A DNA stretch of 64,000 bases from Isoetes taiwanensis (GCA_021234155.1 JAJEKV010000225.1:190001-254000), one strand, 5' to 3'. Positions 33,466-47,108 are shown, counted from the first letter of the stretch. Numbers and translations: made by a program. The notes: a model not told the origin generated them from the letters alone.

Positions 33466-34481
33466 CTATCCATGATCTGGACAAGACCGCTTCGGTTTTA
33501 GTTGGCCATGCTCATGCCGTTTCATGTGATTGGCCCCATCTCATGTGCAAATTAAAAATTGATATCCGGTTTTGCATCAGGTCGCAATTGGAAAAGCAAA
33601 GAGTTTAACAAAGTTTGAAGGTTATCCTAGCCTACTACAAGAGCTCCACCAATGTTCAGAATTTAGCCACTAGATAGTCCCTCAAGATGGTTGGCGCAAG
33701 TGCTTTTTATTTCTTTGTTGTATGAAATATTCATGTGTTTGTTTGGTTCATTACAACTGGTATATTGAGTGTTTTATTAGAATTGAAATAGTAGGTAAGC
33801 TTATTGACATTGTTGAGTTTCCTTTCTAGCAATTGTATGCACCAATAGGTTTTTATCACCATCAGAAGTGAGAAGCTGACCTTCACACTTAAGGAAGGCA
33901 TGGAAGATGGTTTAGAGGATATTATAAAGTCTGGTAGCCATCTATATGATCATGCCCATGCTAAGAGTGAAGAGAAAATACCCCTACTGGACTGTGTAGA
34001 GGCCCATATAATGCATAATAGTAAACGTGAACATTTTCTGACTAACAAGTCTGACTTATCTCAGAGATTTTAACCTCCAGCATCAACATATGATTCAGCC
34101 CTACTTGCAGCATTATGACGTATCCCCAGGATTGGTTCGAGCACAGGATTGATTCATAAGGGATGCGCAATGTAAGATTCATAAATTAATATCAACACAT
34201 AGATTTTGTTTTGTATTTCTTATGTAAGATTCATATATTAATACATATTCTCTTAGCATGCCGCCGAAATTTAAATTACTACCATTAAAATTACAACTCT
34301 AATCCATCTACTTAATCTTCTTCCCAACCCTGCAGTTCTGCTAGTTATAATTTTCCTTACTATCTATTGCCAAGGTTAAATGTTCTGGAAAGCAGTAAAA
34401 GTGCTAGGTAACCGGCCGGATCTCGGGGTTTCCGGCCGGTAAACCCGGCAGGCGGCGGCGCCGCTCGCGGCGTATACCCAG
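33466..34481. other. spacer with one possible isolated exon
   Basis: From 33849 to 34072 (+) a frame is open after an acceptor-like pyrimidine tract ending CACCAATAG. It reads EKLTFTLKEGMEDGLEDIIK and ends in SDLSQRF and a stop. No family is recognised. From 34397 the sequence turns GC-rich and contains ACCGGCCGG ... CCGGCCGGT, a 9-bp inverted repeat (34411-34440). Confidence 0.3.
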
Positions 34482-35381
34482 CGTGAACCGCTGCTTTGTA
34501 GAAATTCCGTGCCTGTTTCCGGCGGGCAATTCTCTTGTTAGCTTCTGAATCAACCGACTGAATCTTGCATGCTTGCCAGATTCGGGAGAAGATGGCCGGA
34601 ATTAAAGTACTCTGCTGCCCTTGTTAGCGCACGGCTATAAGATCACTCATGGCATTGTTTGCAAAGATCGTTACTGGGTAAGTTCTGCCTGAATCTGCAG
34701 AATCAAATCTAAAATTCGAGTTCTTTAGTTTCTGATGGATTGAAATCGAGCTTGATTGTATGCCTGGGAGATCCGGAAGAAGCAGAATTAGAGTACTCTG
34801 TTCGCCTTGGTAGTGCAGAGAAATGGCATTACAGAGTCGCCGGTAAGGCTCTGTTTTGGCTTTTCCAAAAAAGAAAAAGAAAATCGGTCCTTCTAAATAG
34901 ACTATTGCAGAAATAAGTATTGCCAGATCTGAAGAACAGAGGCGGAAGAACAGGGGATCAACAACAGGGGCTAAAAAAATGCCCTTGTTTTGCTTAAGCT
35001 CCTCCGTTCCTGTTTGGTTGCTTGATGCATTGAAGCTTTGCTGGATCTGCAAGTTGGATCTAGCTTAAGAAACCGCCACTGAAGCAGATCTTGAAATAAA
35101 GTTCCACTGAAGCTTGGCGGCCGCTGCAAACACAAGAATACTCTGTTGTGGAAAACGTCGGCAAAAATACTCTGCCTGCAAGATCACTTCGCCGGCAAGA
35201 TCATTCCGCCGGCAAGAATACTCTGCTCTGCTATGGCACTCTACTTTGCTATGGCGGCAAGAATACTCTGCTCTGCTATGGCGGCACTATAAGCGGCGCC
35301 GCTAGAACAAGATAAACCCAAAAATACCTAAGTAAAGAAATAGGGAATATTCTAGGAATTTCTACAAAGCAGCGGTTTACG
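34482..35381. mobile_element. 0.9-kb element with 25-27 bp terminal inverted repeats
   Basis: TGAACCGCTGCTTTGTAGAA followed by ATTCC at 34484-34508 is matched in inverted orientation by 35355-35379, with one mismatch in 25. Inside, the word AATACTCTG or a close variant (AAGTACTCTG, GAGTACTCTG) recurs at about 34608, 34791, 35128, 35165, 35217 and 35270. The right half is built of CGGCAAGAATACTCTGCTCT and GCTATGG units. There is no convincing coding frame and no transposase. It resembles a non-autonomous DNA transposon. No target-site duplication was found by eye, so the superfamily is unknown. It ends about 100 bp upstream of the DUF167 gene start and may influence that promoter. Confidence 0.7.
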
Positions 35382-35485
35382 AAATGAAAGATCAATAGAA
35401 ATTCATTGCCCCGTCATTCCACGTGGCAATAAAATTTAGGTGCAAGTATGCATTAGGGAAAGTATGTAAAGCTATTCATCAGGCC

Positions 35486-37612
<2,127 letters not shown>

Positions 37613-37658
37613 CATAAGAGAGGTCTATGAGAAGCTTCTTGCAGCTGTACAACCATAA

Positions 37659-38071
37659 GTATTGATTTGAACATTATTTGAGATCAACGACATCAAGAGC
37701 AATGCAATTATTTGGTCCATAAAGGTTACAATGGAGACAAGCCAGTGACGTTTTGAATGCTAAAAATATAGCTGGATGATGAAGGTTGATCTTAGCGATA
37801 TTCCAAGACAAGCTTTTCTAGAGAACGTGGGTGAATATTCATTATTTTGATAATCACACACAAACTTTCTTGGCCTTCAAATTTCTCTAAAGGGAAGAGC
37901 ATTACTGTTGAGTAAAAATTTGAACTGCAAGCAGATGGCCATGGAATTTTAGTTGGAATTTTAGTCGACAGGAATACCGTATCACTATCACGTGTCACAT
38001 TCCATAAGCAACTGCATATAATCCATGAGGTATATATATATTACATTAAAGCAATATATGATATGTCATAC
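37659..38071. other. 3' flank of the DUF167 gene
   Basis: Non-coding. A related word, CCATAAGCAACTGCA, near 38003 precedes the duplicated block at 38072. No polyadenylation signal could be singled out. Confidence 0.5.
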
Positions 38072-38147
38072 CATAAGCAATTGCAAGTCGCTCTTAAAAT
38101 ACGGTGTCACATAAGCAATTGCAAGTCGCTCTTAAAATACGGTGTTA
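38072..38147. repeat. 38-bp tandem duplication
   Basis: CATAAGCAATTGCAAGTCGC ... AAAATACGGTGT at 38072 is repeated at 38110 without visible differences over its length. Confidence 0.9.
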
Positions 38148-38350
38148 GGGTAATCTGTTTGCAATGGGAACAGACAAGGAATGCTGGAACAAGGAATACG
38201 CTATCAATATTTTCTTTTCTTGTAACTATTTTGGCAGTGAAACAGAATGGGTTGACTTAAATAGTATTCTTTTAAAGATTGTCAGTTTTCAGAGTGGAAA
38301 ATGGGATCCTATCCTAGAGTTTCAATGTTGGCTATCATCTCAATGATGCT

Positions 38351-38436
38351 AATGTGCTGTTATCCAGAATCATTTAGGCCTAAGCAAAAGAGAAATGTGC
38401 TGTTATCCAGAATCATTTAGGCCTAAGCAAAAGAGA
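38351..38436. repeat. 43-bp tandem duplication next to the LINE tail
   Basis: AATGTGCTGTTATCCAGAAT ... CCTAAGCAAAAGAGA occurs at 38351-38393 and 38394-38436, identical. The second copy touches the (AGAAT)n tail of the minus-strand LINE. Confidence 0.93.
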
Positions 38437-41400
38437 AGAGAATAGAATAGAATAGGATTTTTATCGTCCACGGAGACCAATTGGCCTATAGGACCCAAAG
38501 CGAGAGGGCAAAGCGTTTATTGGTTAAGAAACCCCTCAGCCCTAAAAAGGGTTGTTTGGGGAAAAAACGTGATAGGTTTTCGGCCAAACCAGTATAAATA
38601 CAAATATAGACAGAAATATGTACATGTATCAAGTAAGTGCCCAAGGACCGAGCTGATCTTGGCGATCCATGATCTCTTAAATGTACGAGCCCAACTTCCG
38701 AACCGAAGCCAGGTGCTCAAGATCTCATCGGGGGGTAGGGACGAACTATTTCAAAAGATAGCATATCCGAATGTCATCATATGCCAGACAACTCTGAAGG
38801 GCGTGGCATTCGTCTTCCACAGCTCCAATCTGGCAGTGTTGGCAAAGCCTCTCCTGACGCAGCTCCCCAACCCATCTCCCTGTCTCAATCCGGAGATGGT
38901 GTGCACCTATGCGGATAGAGGCAATGAATCTGCATTTTTTCATGGGTAGATGAGTGCGCAGATAGCATTGCGGGCCCCGCTTCAACATGGGATTTATGTG
39001 GCATTGATAATGTGCCATCTTGACCTGTTCAAGGGTGCGGGCATCCCATAGTTTACTGAGGAAGCATGCGCCAAGGTACTTATGCGAGATAGCGGTGATA
39101 CGCCTCCGTTTGCACTTGATGCACTCGTGCTCTCGCACATTCCATCCGCCGCCCATCAGGCTCTCTTTTCCGTCGGCCCGGGCTTTTTTAAAGCGTTGAG
39201 GCCCCATAAGGTTAGGAAGACGAGCATCGTCCATGCTGACCACCTTCTGGAAGTAGACGATGTGTCTCTCAAGGGCCCCCCTTTGAAGAGGCAAGTAACC
39301 TGTTTCCGAATGAAGATTCGGTATGGGACTGTGGACTTCATCCCTGGGCCCGTGCCAAGAAAAAGCTTTCTACACACTGTTCCAAGTCATTCCAAGTGGC
39401 AAGGGAAATCACCGGGCCCCAGACCTCGATCCCGTACAAAAGCACAGGTTCTACTAGCACCTTGAATAGGTGCGATTGGTGGGTCCAATCATACAGCTCT
39501 GCCTTGTGATTATTGTTCTCCATTGCATAGAGTGCCTTCCAACCTGCTGCGGTTCGCATCCGGATGGAATTGTCCCAGTTCATGGCCGACGGGAATTCCA
39601 CCCCCAAATATTTGTAAGCAGGCACCACTTCAACATTTTGGCCACGATAAGTGAGGATTTGAGGCCGTGGCTGGCGTGCGACGATACGAGAACCACCTTG
39701 GTTTTGGCTAAGTTGACACGCATGTCAGTCTCCTGGCAGAATGTGTCCAGGGCATCGAGATGGCGTTGCATGTCTGCCTGAGTGTGTGCTAAGAGGTCCA
39801 CATTGTTAGAATAGATCAGCTGCCTGATCATCTCGCGTAGGAGGTGAGCCCCAGTGCCACCATTATCAGCGAGCCATCTCTCCAGCTGATCAATATACAG
39901 GCCAAATAGTGTGGGAGAGAGAGGGCATCTCTGGCGGACCCCGATACTGCTCTCGAATGGTCGGCCCGATGTTTGCAGCCGACCGGTGCATGTCTCATAT
40001 AACCTGTACATCGCGTTCTGTAGTTCGGTAGGGACGTCTAGCTACTGCAATCTTGCGCACAGCTTTTCCCGAGGCACAGTGTCAAAAGCCTTGGTGAAGT
40101 CTACGAAGCAGCAATATAGATCTTGCCGATGGTTCCTGCTGTCCTCAACCAGAGTCCGCAGCGTGAAGATATGATCTATGGTTGAATGCCTCGGCACGAA
40201 TCACGCGGTGTGAGTACCCGGACTCCTCTTGCCTCCGCCCATCCTGTCAGCTGCCGCTTTCGAGGATCCGGCGAAGCTTTACAAACACTTGGCTGATCCC
40301 GATGGTCAGGTAATTGGTAGGAACAATCGCGGGTCTCGCCTTTATAGATTAAGACAACCGCTAGTGGTCCATTGTGGGGAAAACCTTCCGCAATGCCTTG
40401 TTGAACATGTCGGTGCATCTACATGGATGGTCTCGCCCACTTGAGTAACTCCCCGCACCGCATGCCATTAGGGTTTGGTGCCTTTCCATTGGCTAGGCGT
40501 TGCAGCCCCCGCAGGCTACCCTCGCCTTCGTGATTTCCAATGCGGGGGCCCCGGGGGGGTAATGCCACCAGGTGCCCCTCGGGGTTGTAGAGTCTGCTGC
40601 GGTATTGCCCCAAGCGGTGCGGGCGATGTTTCCGTGGGCGTAATCGGCCTCCCGAGCACTCTTCGCCCGAATGTCACGGGATGACGTTCGGGAGGAAGAA
40701 CATTTCGTTGGCGGGCCCGCGCAATGTACACGCCCTTTCTAGCCTTAAGAAAAGTGCGATTGCTTCACCGCATCCGAAAGCATAGAGCAGAGTGCGGTGA
40801 CTTGGCGGAGCCGGTGTTTGCGTTCTTTGCACTTTCGGCATCGAACCTGGTTCTGTGGAAGGGCATAGCTCTCGAGGTTTGCACTGGGCGACTTCTCCCA
40901 AAACACCTCTCTGCAGCGGCGGCCAGGGGCGTATGAGCACGCACTTTCTTTGGTCGGCGTTGAGCATTGTGAGATGCTTGCGGATCCTCAGTAAGCATTT
41001 GGAAGTAAGTAGGGGCGCACTTATAGTCGATCAGGTGGGGCATACGAGGAGGTGTTGGACGAGGCGTGTGGAGCAACTTGCCAAGCCGCCAGCAAGTAGA
41101 GCGGCGAGGTGGTCCGAGTCCAGCTCCTCATCCCCCCGGTATTCCCCACTTTCGAAAATATTTGTGAGATGCATGTCCCCTTTCGCCACCAAGTCACCAA
41201 AACATAGTCTATCACCTGGACCCATCTCCTTAGTTCTCCCTTTTACCAAGTAGTATTGGTGGAGGGGCTAATCAATAACTAGTCCATTGCAAATCACAAG
41301 GTCAAAGATCTTTGCCAAAGCGGCAACAACTGCCTCCCATAGCCTTGAGACTGAATGTCCGCTGATGCCCATGGCCAAGCTCCTGCTGAAGGGCTTAGCT

Positions 41401-41700
41401 GCAATATATCATCTGCGAGAGGGTCAAATCTCACCGGCTGTTCCGTGTCAGTGCAGGCATTGAAGTCTCCAACGAGCATGACCCTACCCTGCTGCTTGTG
41501 CTGCTGTATCTCATCGTATAGATCGACATAGGGCTCCAACCTATCCACACCCAGATGGTTGTGATATAAGTTGCTTTCGGCATGTGGAAAGTAGCAGGCT
41601 GCCACAAACAGGGGGCTGCCACTGCAATTTTGCACGTGCACCCATAGGTACCTGTTATGTTTGTCCATCTAGAAGCTTTTGGCAAAGCGATCTGCCCCGC
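38437..41700 (-). mobile_element. 5'-truncated LINE, endonuclease to 3' end
   Basis: Minus-strand order: endonuclease from about 41690 (HNRYLWVHVQN, AACYFPHAES, RVMLVGDFNACTD, DSDHLAALLAGG near 41120), RT N-terminus near 40400 (FPHNGPLAVVLIYKG), RT blocks near 40130 (CFVDFTKAFDTVPREKL), GVRQRCPLSPTLFGLYIDQ near 39930, the catalytic box as LIYSNNVDLLAH near 39810, VNLAKTKVVLVSS, GWKALYAMENN near 39530, and the finger LCQHCQIGAVEDECHAL near 38840. The 3' UTR holds a hairpin (38526-38571) and ends in TTTTTATC (plus-strand sense) and an AGAAT tail. The 5' end starts within the endonuclease, so it is 5'-truncated. The RT box has lost both catalytic Asp residues, and stops occur throughout. Confidence 0.88.
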
Positions 41701-41990
41701 TGTAGGGACTTTTTGGGAATTTGAACTTGATTATTGTAAAAAACCAATGAATCATGTTATACATAAACCATGGCTGATGGATGGTGGTGGTATTGTGTAG
41801 ATAAAGTGGCAGACCCTTTTTTTTGTGGAAGAAAAAACTTAAATTAAAAAGAGAAAGATATTACAAGAAAATGCTAAGGAAGGTGGACATCACCCCAATG
41901 CAGTAAGAGTGCGCACACCTCTAAAAACCACGTGATATGTGTGCTTTCTCACTACCCTACAAATTAAAGTCCTGCAAAATATTAAATGCC
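41701..41990. other. spacer between two LINEs
   Basis: Nothing recognised. It may be the 3' UTR of the L1-type fragment that follows on the minus strand. Confidence 0.45.
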
Positions 41991-41999
41991 CACTTCTTA

Positions 42000-42985
42000 A
42001 AACGTGGCCATCTACAAGGAAAAAGGTCGAGCAGGACTTTCTGACTCGCGAGATGTGTGTGAAAGGATGCCCGAACTTGTGCCCAAATGGGGCTTAAAAG
42101 AATGAACTTTAAGATTGGTTCTTAGTGTCCTATGCACAACCTGCAAGAGAAGAACATACTGCTTAAGAGGAATATTCTTGTTCCATGCCCTAGACCAAAC
42201 TATCCAATGAATGGCATGTGGATAGTTGCCAGTGATGCTTGTAGGAGTTTCTAACAAAGGGCTTGTCCCAGGAGATATCAACTGTAAACTACTAGACAGA
42301 CTCAGTAGCAGCATTGAGGGGGATGTTGCCAGCAACCGATTCCAATATGTAATGATCTTGCGATGTCAAACTATAATTGTCTTTGAAATCCTACCATGAG
42401 CGGAGACGACCACCAGAGTACCAAGCTTCAAGATGAGGTTATTGAAAGCCATTGGCGCCACATCTTTGAGAGCATGGATCAAATAAGCGAAGCAAAGCCT
42501 GGGAAATGAGGCAAAGGTATCCAAAGAAAAGGTGATGTAACCTGAGACCAATTTGAAGGATGTCAAGAAGCCAACAGCCGCACAACTTTCCCTACCTTTA
42601 GAACTCCGCGGAGAAAAGGAGATGCATGAGGAGGCAGCTTTATGGGAAAAAACAATGCCCAGGGAAGACATGGGGTAAGTGCCAATTTTCCAAACACACA
42701 AGAATGCTCAGGAGCCTGAACAAGCAATCGTATCCCACAAGACTGCATCCGTCCAAACAAGCTCCGCAAGACAAACTTGGAGATTAAGACTTTGCTATGC
42801 AAAGATAGGTCCATCATGCCCAGCCCACCATCTTTCTTTGAGCGTATGCCCTTTTTCCATGCAAATGGCAGAGGATTTTTGAAATTTTCTAGTTTGAATG
42901 AAGACTGTAAGAGGATTAGTTGTTCCACCCACCAAATAAATTTGTTTTCGAAACTTTGTAAGAGGATTAGTTGTTTCATACACCA
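42000..42985 (-). mobile_element. L1-type LINE fragment, C-terminal region
   Basis: Minus-strand frames begin with KKGIRSKKDGGLGMMDLSLH and SKVLISKFVLRSLFG. This is the GGLGL-D-x-N-x-A-L-x-KW pattern that follows the RT in plant L1 elements. They continue through a decayed part to IPLKQYVLLLQVVHRTLRTN near 42120-42180, fitting the zf-RVT region. This family differs from the APE/RT/finger LINE at 38-41 kb, whose C-terminus is C-x2-C-x8-H-x4-C. Two or more frame changes are present, and RT and endonuclease are absent. Confidence 0.65.
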
Positions 42986-43065
42986 AGTAATTTTTTTTTT
43001 GTAAACTTTCTAATTTGAATGAAGATGGTAAGAGTACTGATTTTTCCATACACCAAATAAATAGC
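42895..43065. repeat. degenerate tandem repeats
   Basis: GTAAGAGGATTAGTTGTT-like units followed by CACCAAATAAA occur three times (about 42908, 42958 and 43029), separated by AAACTTT and a T-run. They start inside the upstream edge of the L1-type fragment. Confidence 0.75.
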
Positions 43066-43906
43066 AACTAAGCTAACTGATGGTAAAAGGAAGTATACAC
43101 CTCATAAATAGCAACCTAATCTAAGTGATTGTTGCATGACTCATCTTTGTTAGCTATTTTCAAGGGCAATCCATAGTGCATTAACACTTCGTGCACCGAT
43201 AATTTGAAGATTTATATATTGTGTAGGTTTACGCTAATAGAGATGTGATTCCTGGCTTAGCTGCGACTAGCAGTAGCCAGGAGCAGCTAACCGAGAATCA
43301 CAGGCATGTTAGCTTACCCCTACAATATATCAACCAATTTTGTCCCCCAAAACTTCAAGTTGTATTTTGACAACAACTTATCAGGTATGCATTCTCAACT
43401 TTATTGGACGCAATTGCTATTCCTGCAAATTGAGGATGACACGTGTCATAAGCAAAATCAAACGCAAATCGATAAATTGAAGGTCGTCTAAGGCCCTTTT
43501 TCCATATAATCGCAAAATATGTCTGTCGTATACAATATATGCACCATTTGTGACTCCAGGGCTAAAGAATAGGACACACAAATTTAAACTTGCTTTTCCA
43601 CTTCATGGTAGTCATAAAATATGACACCACTAAAATACTAGTGGAAAATCATAAAAAAGTATGACATATTCAAAACATATGAAGTTGTACCTACTATCAA
43701 TATCCAACCTGTTAATGCAATACTTGCTTAGTAATGAATTTATATCTATTCACAAAGGGTTAGAATTGGCCCAGAACATGCAAGAGTTGAATCTTGCATT
43801 CTTGTCCGATGTTTTCTTGCCTGTAGAGGATAGAGAAGTGCTGTAATTGACGACCATATGATTCCCACTATTGCATCGTGATGAACTTGTATCCCCCACT
43901 CCCCCA
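43066..43906. other. spacer with an inverted repeat
   Basis: Non-coding except for the inverted repeat at 43244-43302 (separate entry). Small frames such as 43661-43846 (+) have no family. Confidence 0.5.
43244..43302. repeat. two-step inverted repeat
   Basis: TGTGATTC (43244-43251) pairs with GAATCACA (43295-43302), and TTAGCTGC (43257-43264) pairs with GCAGCTAA (43283-43290), giving a 59-base hairpin with one asymmetric bulge. It lies downstream, in the minus-strand sense, of the Helitron helicase. Helitrons carry a 3' hairpin, but no CTRR end follows at the right distance, so the link is open. Confidence 0.6.
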
Positions 43907-44110
43907 TATCCGATGATAATCAATGGGTTTTGAGTCTGGCTGGGGGCCACCTATAACCAATGGCTTAACCACTAAATTGTCATCGCGATGGATGTTTTTT
44001 AAGTTTTTTTCCTTTCCATCCGATGGTTGTCAGTGGGTTTTTGGCTTGGCTGGGGACCGCCCATAACCAAGGGCTTGGCCATTAGACCGGCATCGCGATG
44101 GATGTCTTTT
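43907..44110. repeat. direct duplication, about 112-bp period
   Basis: ATCCGATGATAATCAATGGG ... TCATCGCGATGGATGT is repeated as ATCCGATGGTTGTCAGTGGG ... GCATCGCGATGGATGT. The two are separated by a T-rich tract and diverged by several bases. Shared inner words are TGGCTGGGG and CATAACCAA. Confidence 0.8.
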
Positions 44111-44154
44111 TCACTCTTCGTTTCTTTTTCTTTCAATTTCACAAAAGTTAGATG

Positions 44155-44425
44155 AGGGGAATCCCATGGTAAATGAATAGCAGACCATTTATCATACATG
44201 TTGAAGAATTTTTTTTTCCTTTCAAATGAGATGATGCATTCCAAATTTTAATAGCAGAAAATAACAGAGAGGATTTGAGGAGTCAGTCGAGTAAGCATAC
44301 CTTTTATTAGAGGATCTTTTGTTTTGAGAGAATCTCATGGTTATCGCACAGCAGACCATCTATCATCTTTCGTCAACGAGAGGAACCTTATGGTAACTAG
44401 ACAACAGCCCATGTATGATACATGC
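44155..44425. repeat. three degenerate direct repeats
   Basis: CCCATGGTAAATGAATAGCA, CTCATGGTTATCGCACAGCA and CTTATGGTAACTAGACAACA, each followed by a variant of GACCATTTATCATACAT, occur at about 44162, 44333 and 44388. They precede, in plus coordinates, the end of the Helitron helicase. Confidence 0.6.
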
Positions 44426-44525
44426 AGATAGTGGTATCCATGTTTTTGAGACAGCTCTCTCTGGTACTCGTAACAGGCAGAAAGAATATACCTTATTTGA
44501 AGTCAAACGATACACACTACAATTT

Positions 44526-46640
44526 TTATGTGACCTGCATAGAGGATATCTCATCAGCAAAGCAGTTCCTTGTAGACGACATTTGCCGTTCGTCTCGTAG
44601 TGTTTTTTGGTGAGAGGAAAATGAGCGCATCCTCTCTATATTTCGCAGGCGAGTAAGTGCCGTGTATAACTGGCCATGTGCAAATACATTGGTACGTGAG
44701 TCAATGACGAGGCGATCTAGTGTCAGTCCTTGGCAGCTATTGAAAGTAGTTGAATAAGATAGTCGAAGGGGCAATTGTCGCTTATGAATGCTCCATGGTC
44801 GATTCTCTGGTTGATAGAAGAAGTCAGTTCCAGAGATCGAGTATGTGCATTATCTTCCTGGGATGCTTCATCCAATACTTTTACTATTACGAACTTTGCA
44901 TGCATTGATACGATCATAACTCTCGCATTTTTCACCAGCCTTTTTCCATGTCTAGCTGTTTCATAATGTGACATATAGCCCCTACCTTAAGTTTGAGTTC
45001 GTGGTTAGGAATTCCAGAATGTATGAAGTTATTAAGGAAGTCTGACGTTGCGTAGACGTGGTCATGTATAATTTCATCTTGTCGGTAATGTCGGTATAGC
45101 TATAATATGACTTATCATGGCTCGGAATCCTATTGAGAACGTCATCATTGACATTATCAACACTCTTATTGATTGGCGACAAAAAGTTGTGTTTCTTGCA
45201 TGTTGTTGGATCTCGAAGAACACTGGAGGGATACAAAATGTTAGTTGTATGTTGAAGATCTTAAACGAGACCGTGGAATTCTCCGCTTTTCCACAATGAC
45301 AATGACTTAATGGATGCGTTGTATGTTGTATTTCTTCCACCTCCCTTTACGACAGGCGCGACCTGTCTGAAGTCTCAAGAAGCAATAAAATGTTTGTCTC
45401 CAAAGGAAAGATTACTCCTGAATAGCCGTTGCAATAGATGATGAACACTTTCAATGACAACTTTGTTGGCCATTAGAAATTCATCCCAGATGATAACCTT
45501 ACCTGCAATGAGCAGGTCTGCTGCTCCAAAATCATTTTCTATCATCGATTGAAGCCCTACATTATTCTCTCATGGGAATTTGGAACAGCGAGTGAGCTGT
45601 TCGTCCTCCTGGATATTGGCGATCTGCTAATGCTGTTGTACCACGTGGAAGTACTATACTTCGGTTGCCTTGTATAAATAGACATAAACAATTTAGCAGA
45701 AATGTTTTTCCTCTGCCAGCTTTTCCGTCAATGAATATAGGTTGGTTGCTTTGTTGTAATTCCAACCATTCTTGAATAAAGGTATATATCTCCCGTTGGT
45801 CCTTTTTCATTATACTCGTCATTTGCATCACAACATGCAAGTATGTCTCATGATCGGAAAATTTTTGCAACTCATGCATGACATCTCTTCCAAGACGAGG
45901 TCACAGTTGGAGACCGAATGCCATGATGTTAGTACTATGTTGTGTTAGAATGTTATTGACTAAATGAAGGGATTCATTGAAGGCAACTGTCTCATCGTTT
46001 GGATATTCATCTAGTAGGTCGACACTCATCGGAATTTTAAACCTAGTCCATAGCTCAATTGCTGGACCTTGGTCAAGTAGAAGCATGGCACAAAGAAATC
46101 ATAGTTGTGTCGGTCCTAACAATAATGAAACTGCCTCTTCCATTACTTGTAACCCTCCCATCTTTGCAGCTTGCTGATATGTCTCATAATGTTCACCATT
46201 GACAATTTTTAGTTCATCCCAAGTTCTTGCAGTGCGATGAAGAAATAATCTGTCTAAGATAAAATGCTTCACTGACTCGAGGCAATAGTAATCGTATTCT
46301 ACACACTATTGGCTGCCTCACTCTTTTCCTCACTATGTTCGTCGAGAATCCCTCTCGTTCTTGTTCTGTATGGTTGCTAGGTTCGGCTCTTAAAGCAGAT
46401 TTAAATGGGATGAATGTGTCTTGTTCGTAATACTTAATGTATATGAAAGCATCAAATCCAGGATCTAGAGGATGCAAAAAATACCGGTCCAACAATGACC
46501 GTGTGCTCGACATTGGTAGATGTAATGGTAGGCATTTGACTGTAGGAGAATTAGTAGTTATATCATAGGACATTGTCCTCCATGCTACTTCTGTTGCCGA
46601 TAAATATCTTGCCCTCAATAAGTTGTGCAAATTCTATTTG
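44526..46640 (-). pseudogene. decayed Helitron RepHel: helicase part
   Basis: On the minus strand the order is as follows. Near 46.6 kb, EVAWRTMSYDITTNSPTVKC followed by LPLHLP, the typical Helitron stretch between Rep and helicase. Then RVSEAFYLRQIISSS; GPAIELWTRFKIPMSVDLLD near 46020; a PIF1-type Walker A block IFIDGKAGRGKTFLLNCL near 45710; GTTALADRQYPGGRTAHSLF near 45610; ELKLKVGAI and LVKNARVMIVSMHAKFVIVK at 44.9 kb; and the C-terminal PIF1 signature FNSCQGLTLDRLVIDSR followed by HGQLYTALTRLRNI near 44660. Helitrons replicate by rolling circle, and this part would unwind DNA. Many stops and frameshifts occur. The HUH Rep domain, expected above 46.64 kb, is not found. Confidence 0.85.
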
Positions 46641-46963
46641 TGCACATGTGTGTCAATATAACCATTCTAGATAATTTACTATGACAAAAACATCACAATA
46701 ATTCCACCATTGGCTTAGAAGGTGTGTATTTGATGCATGTCATTTTGGAGGGATTTTTCGACATCAGAATTTGCGATTTAATCACATGCTACTAAACCCT
46801 TATGTGCTTATTAATATTGCATTTAAAATATCAAAACTATTAGGATCATGAGCCCATATAGATGAACCAAATGACTAGTTATTTAAATCAAAATGCACTA
46901 TGGCTTTTGTTATTATATCTTTAGATGTTTGGCAAAGTTTATTCGAAGGTTTATATCTGAATT
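46641..46963. other. spacer, probably lost 5' part of the Helitron
   Basis: No Rep motif or other coding trace is readable here. AT-rich. Confidence 0.4.
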
Positions 46964-47108
46964 ATTGCAATGCCTCGTAGATATAACCCAGATCTGTGTG
47001 GGATCCTATGGATCTTTGTATTGTAATTCTTCCAATCTGATCAATACAAAAAGTTCTTACTTTCCGAAAAAAAAATAAAAAAAGAAAATAAATTGCAATG
47101 CCTTGTAG
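46964..47108 (+). mobile_element. short A-tailed retroposon with 17-bp target duplication (copy 3)
   Basis: ATTGCAATGCCTCGTAG (46964-46980) and ATTGCAATGCCTTGTAG (47092-47108, one mismatch) flank an insert of about 111 bp. The insert ends in AATACAAAAAGTTCTTACTT followed by TCCGAAAAAAAAATAAAAAAAG. The A-T-A tail matches copies 1 and 2. It lacks coding sequence. Confidence 0.8.

Noticed and set aside
43244-43302. Helitron 3' terminus
   Set aside because: The hairpin is suitable, but the bases after it on the minus strand (ATCTCTATTAGC) do not give the expected CTRR end; kept only as an inverted repeat.
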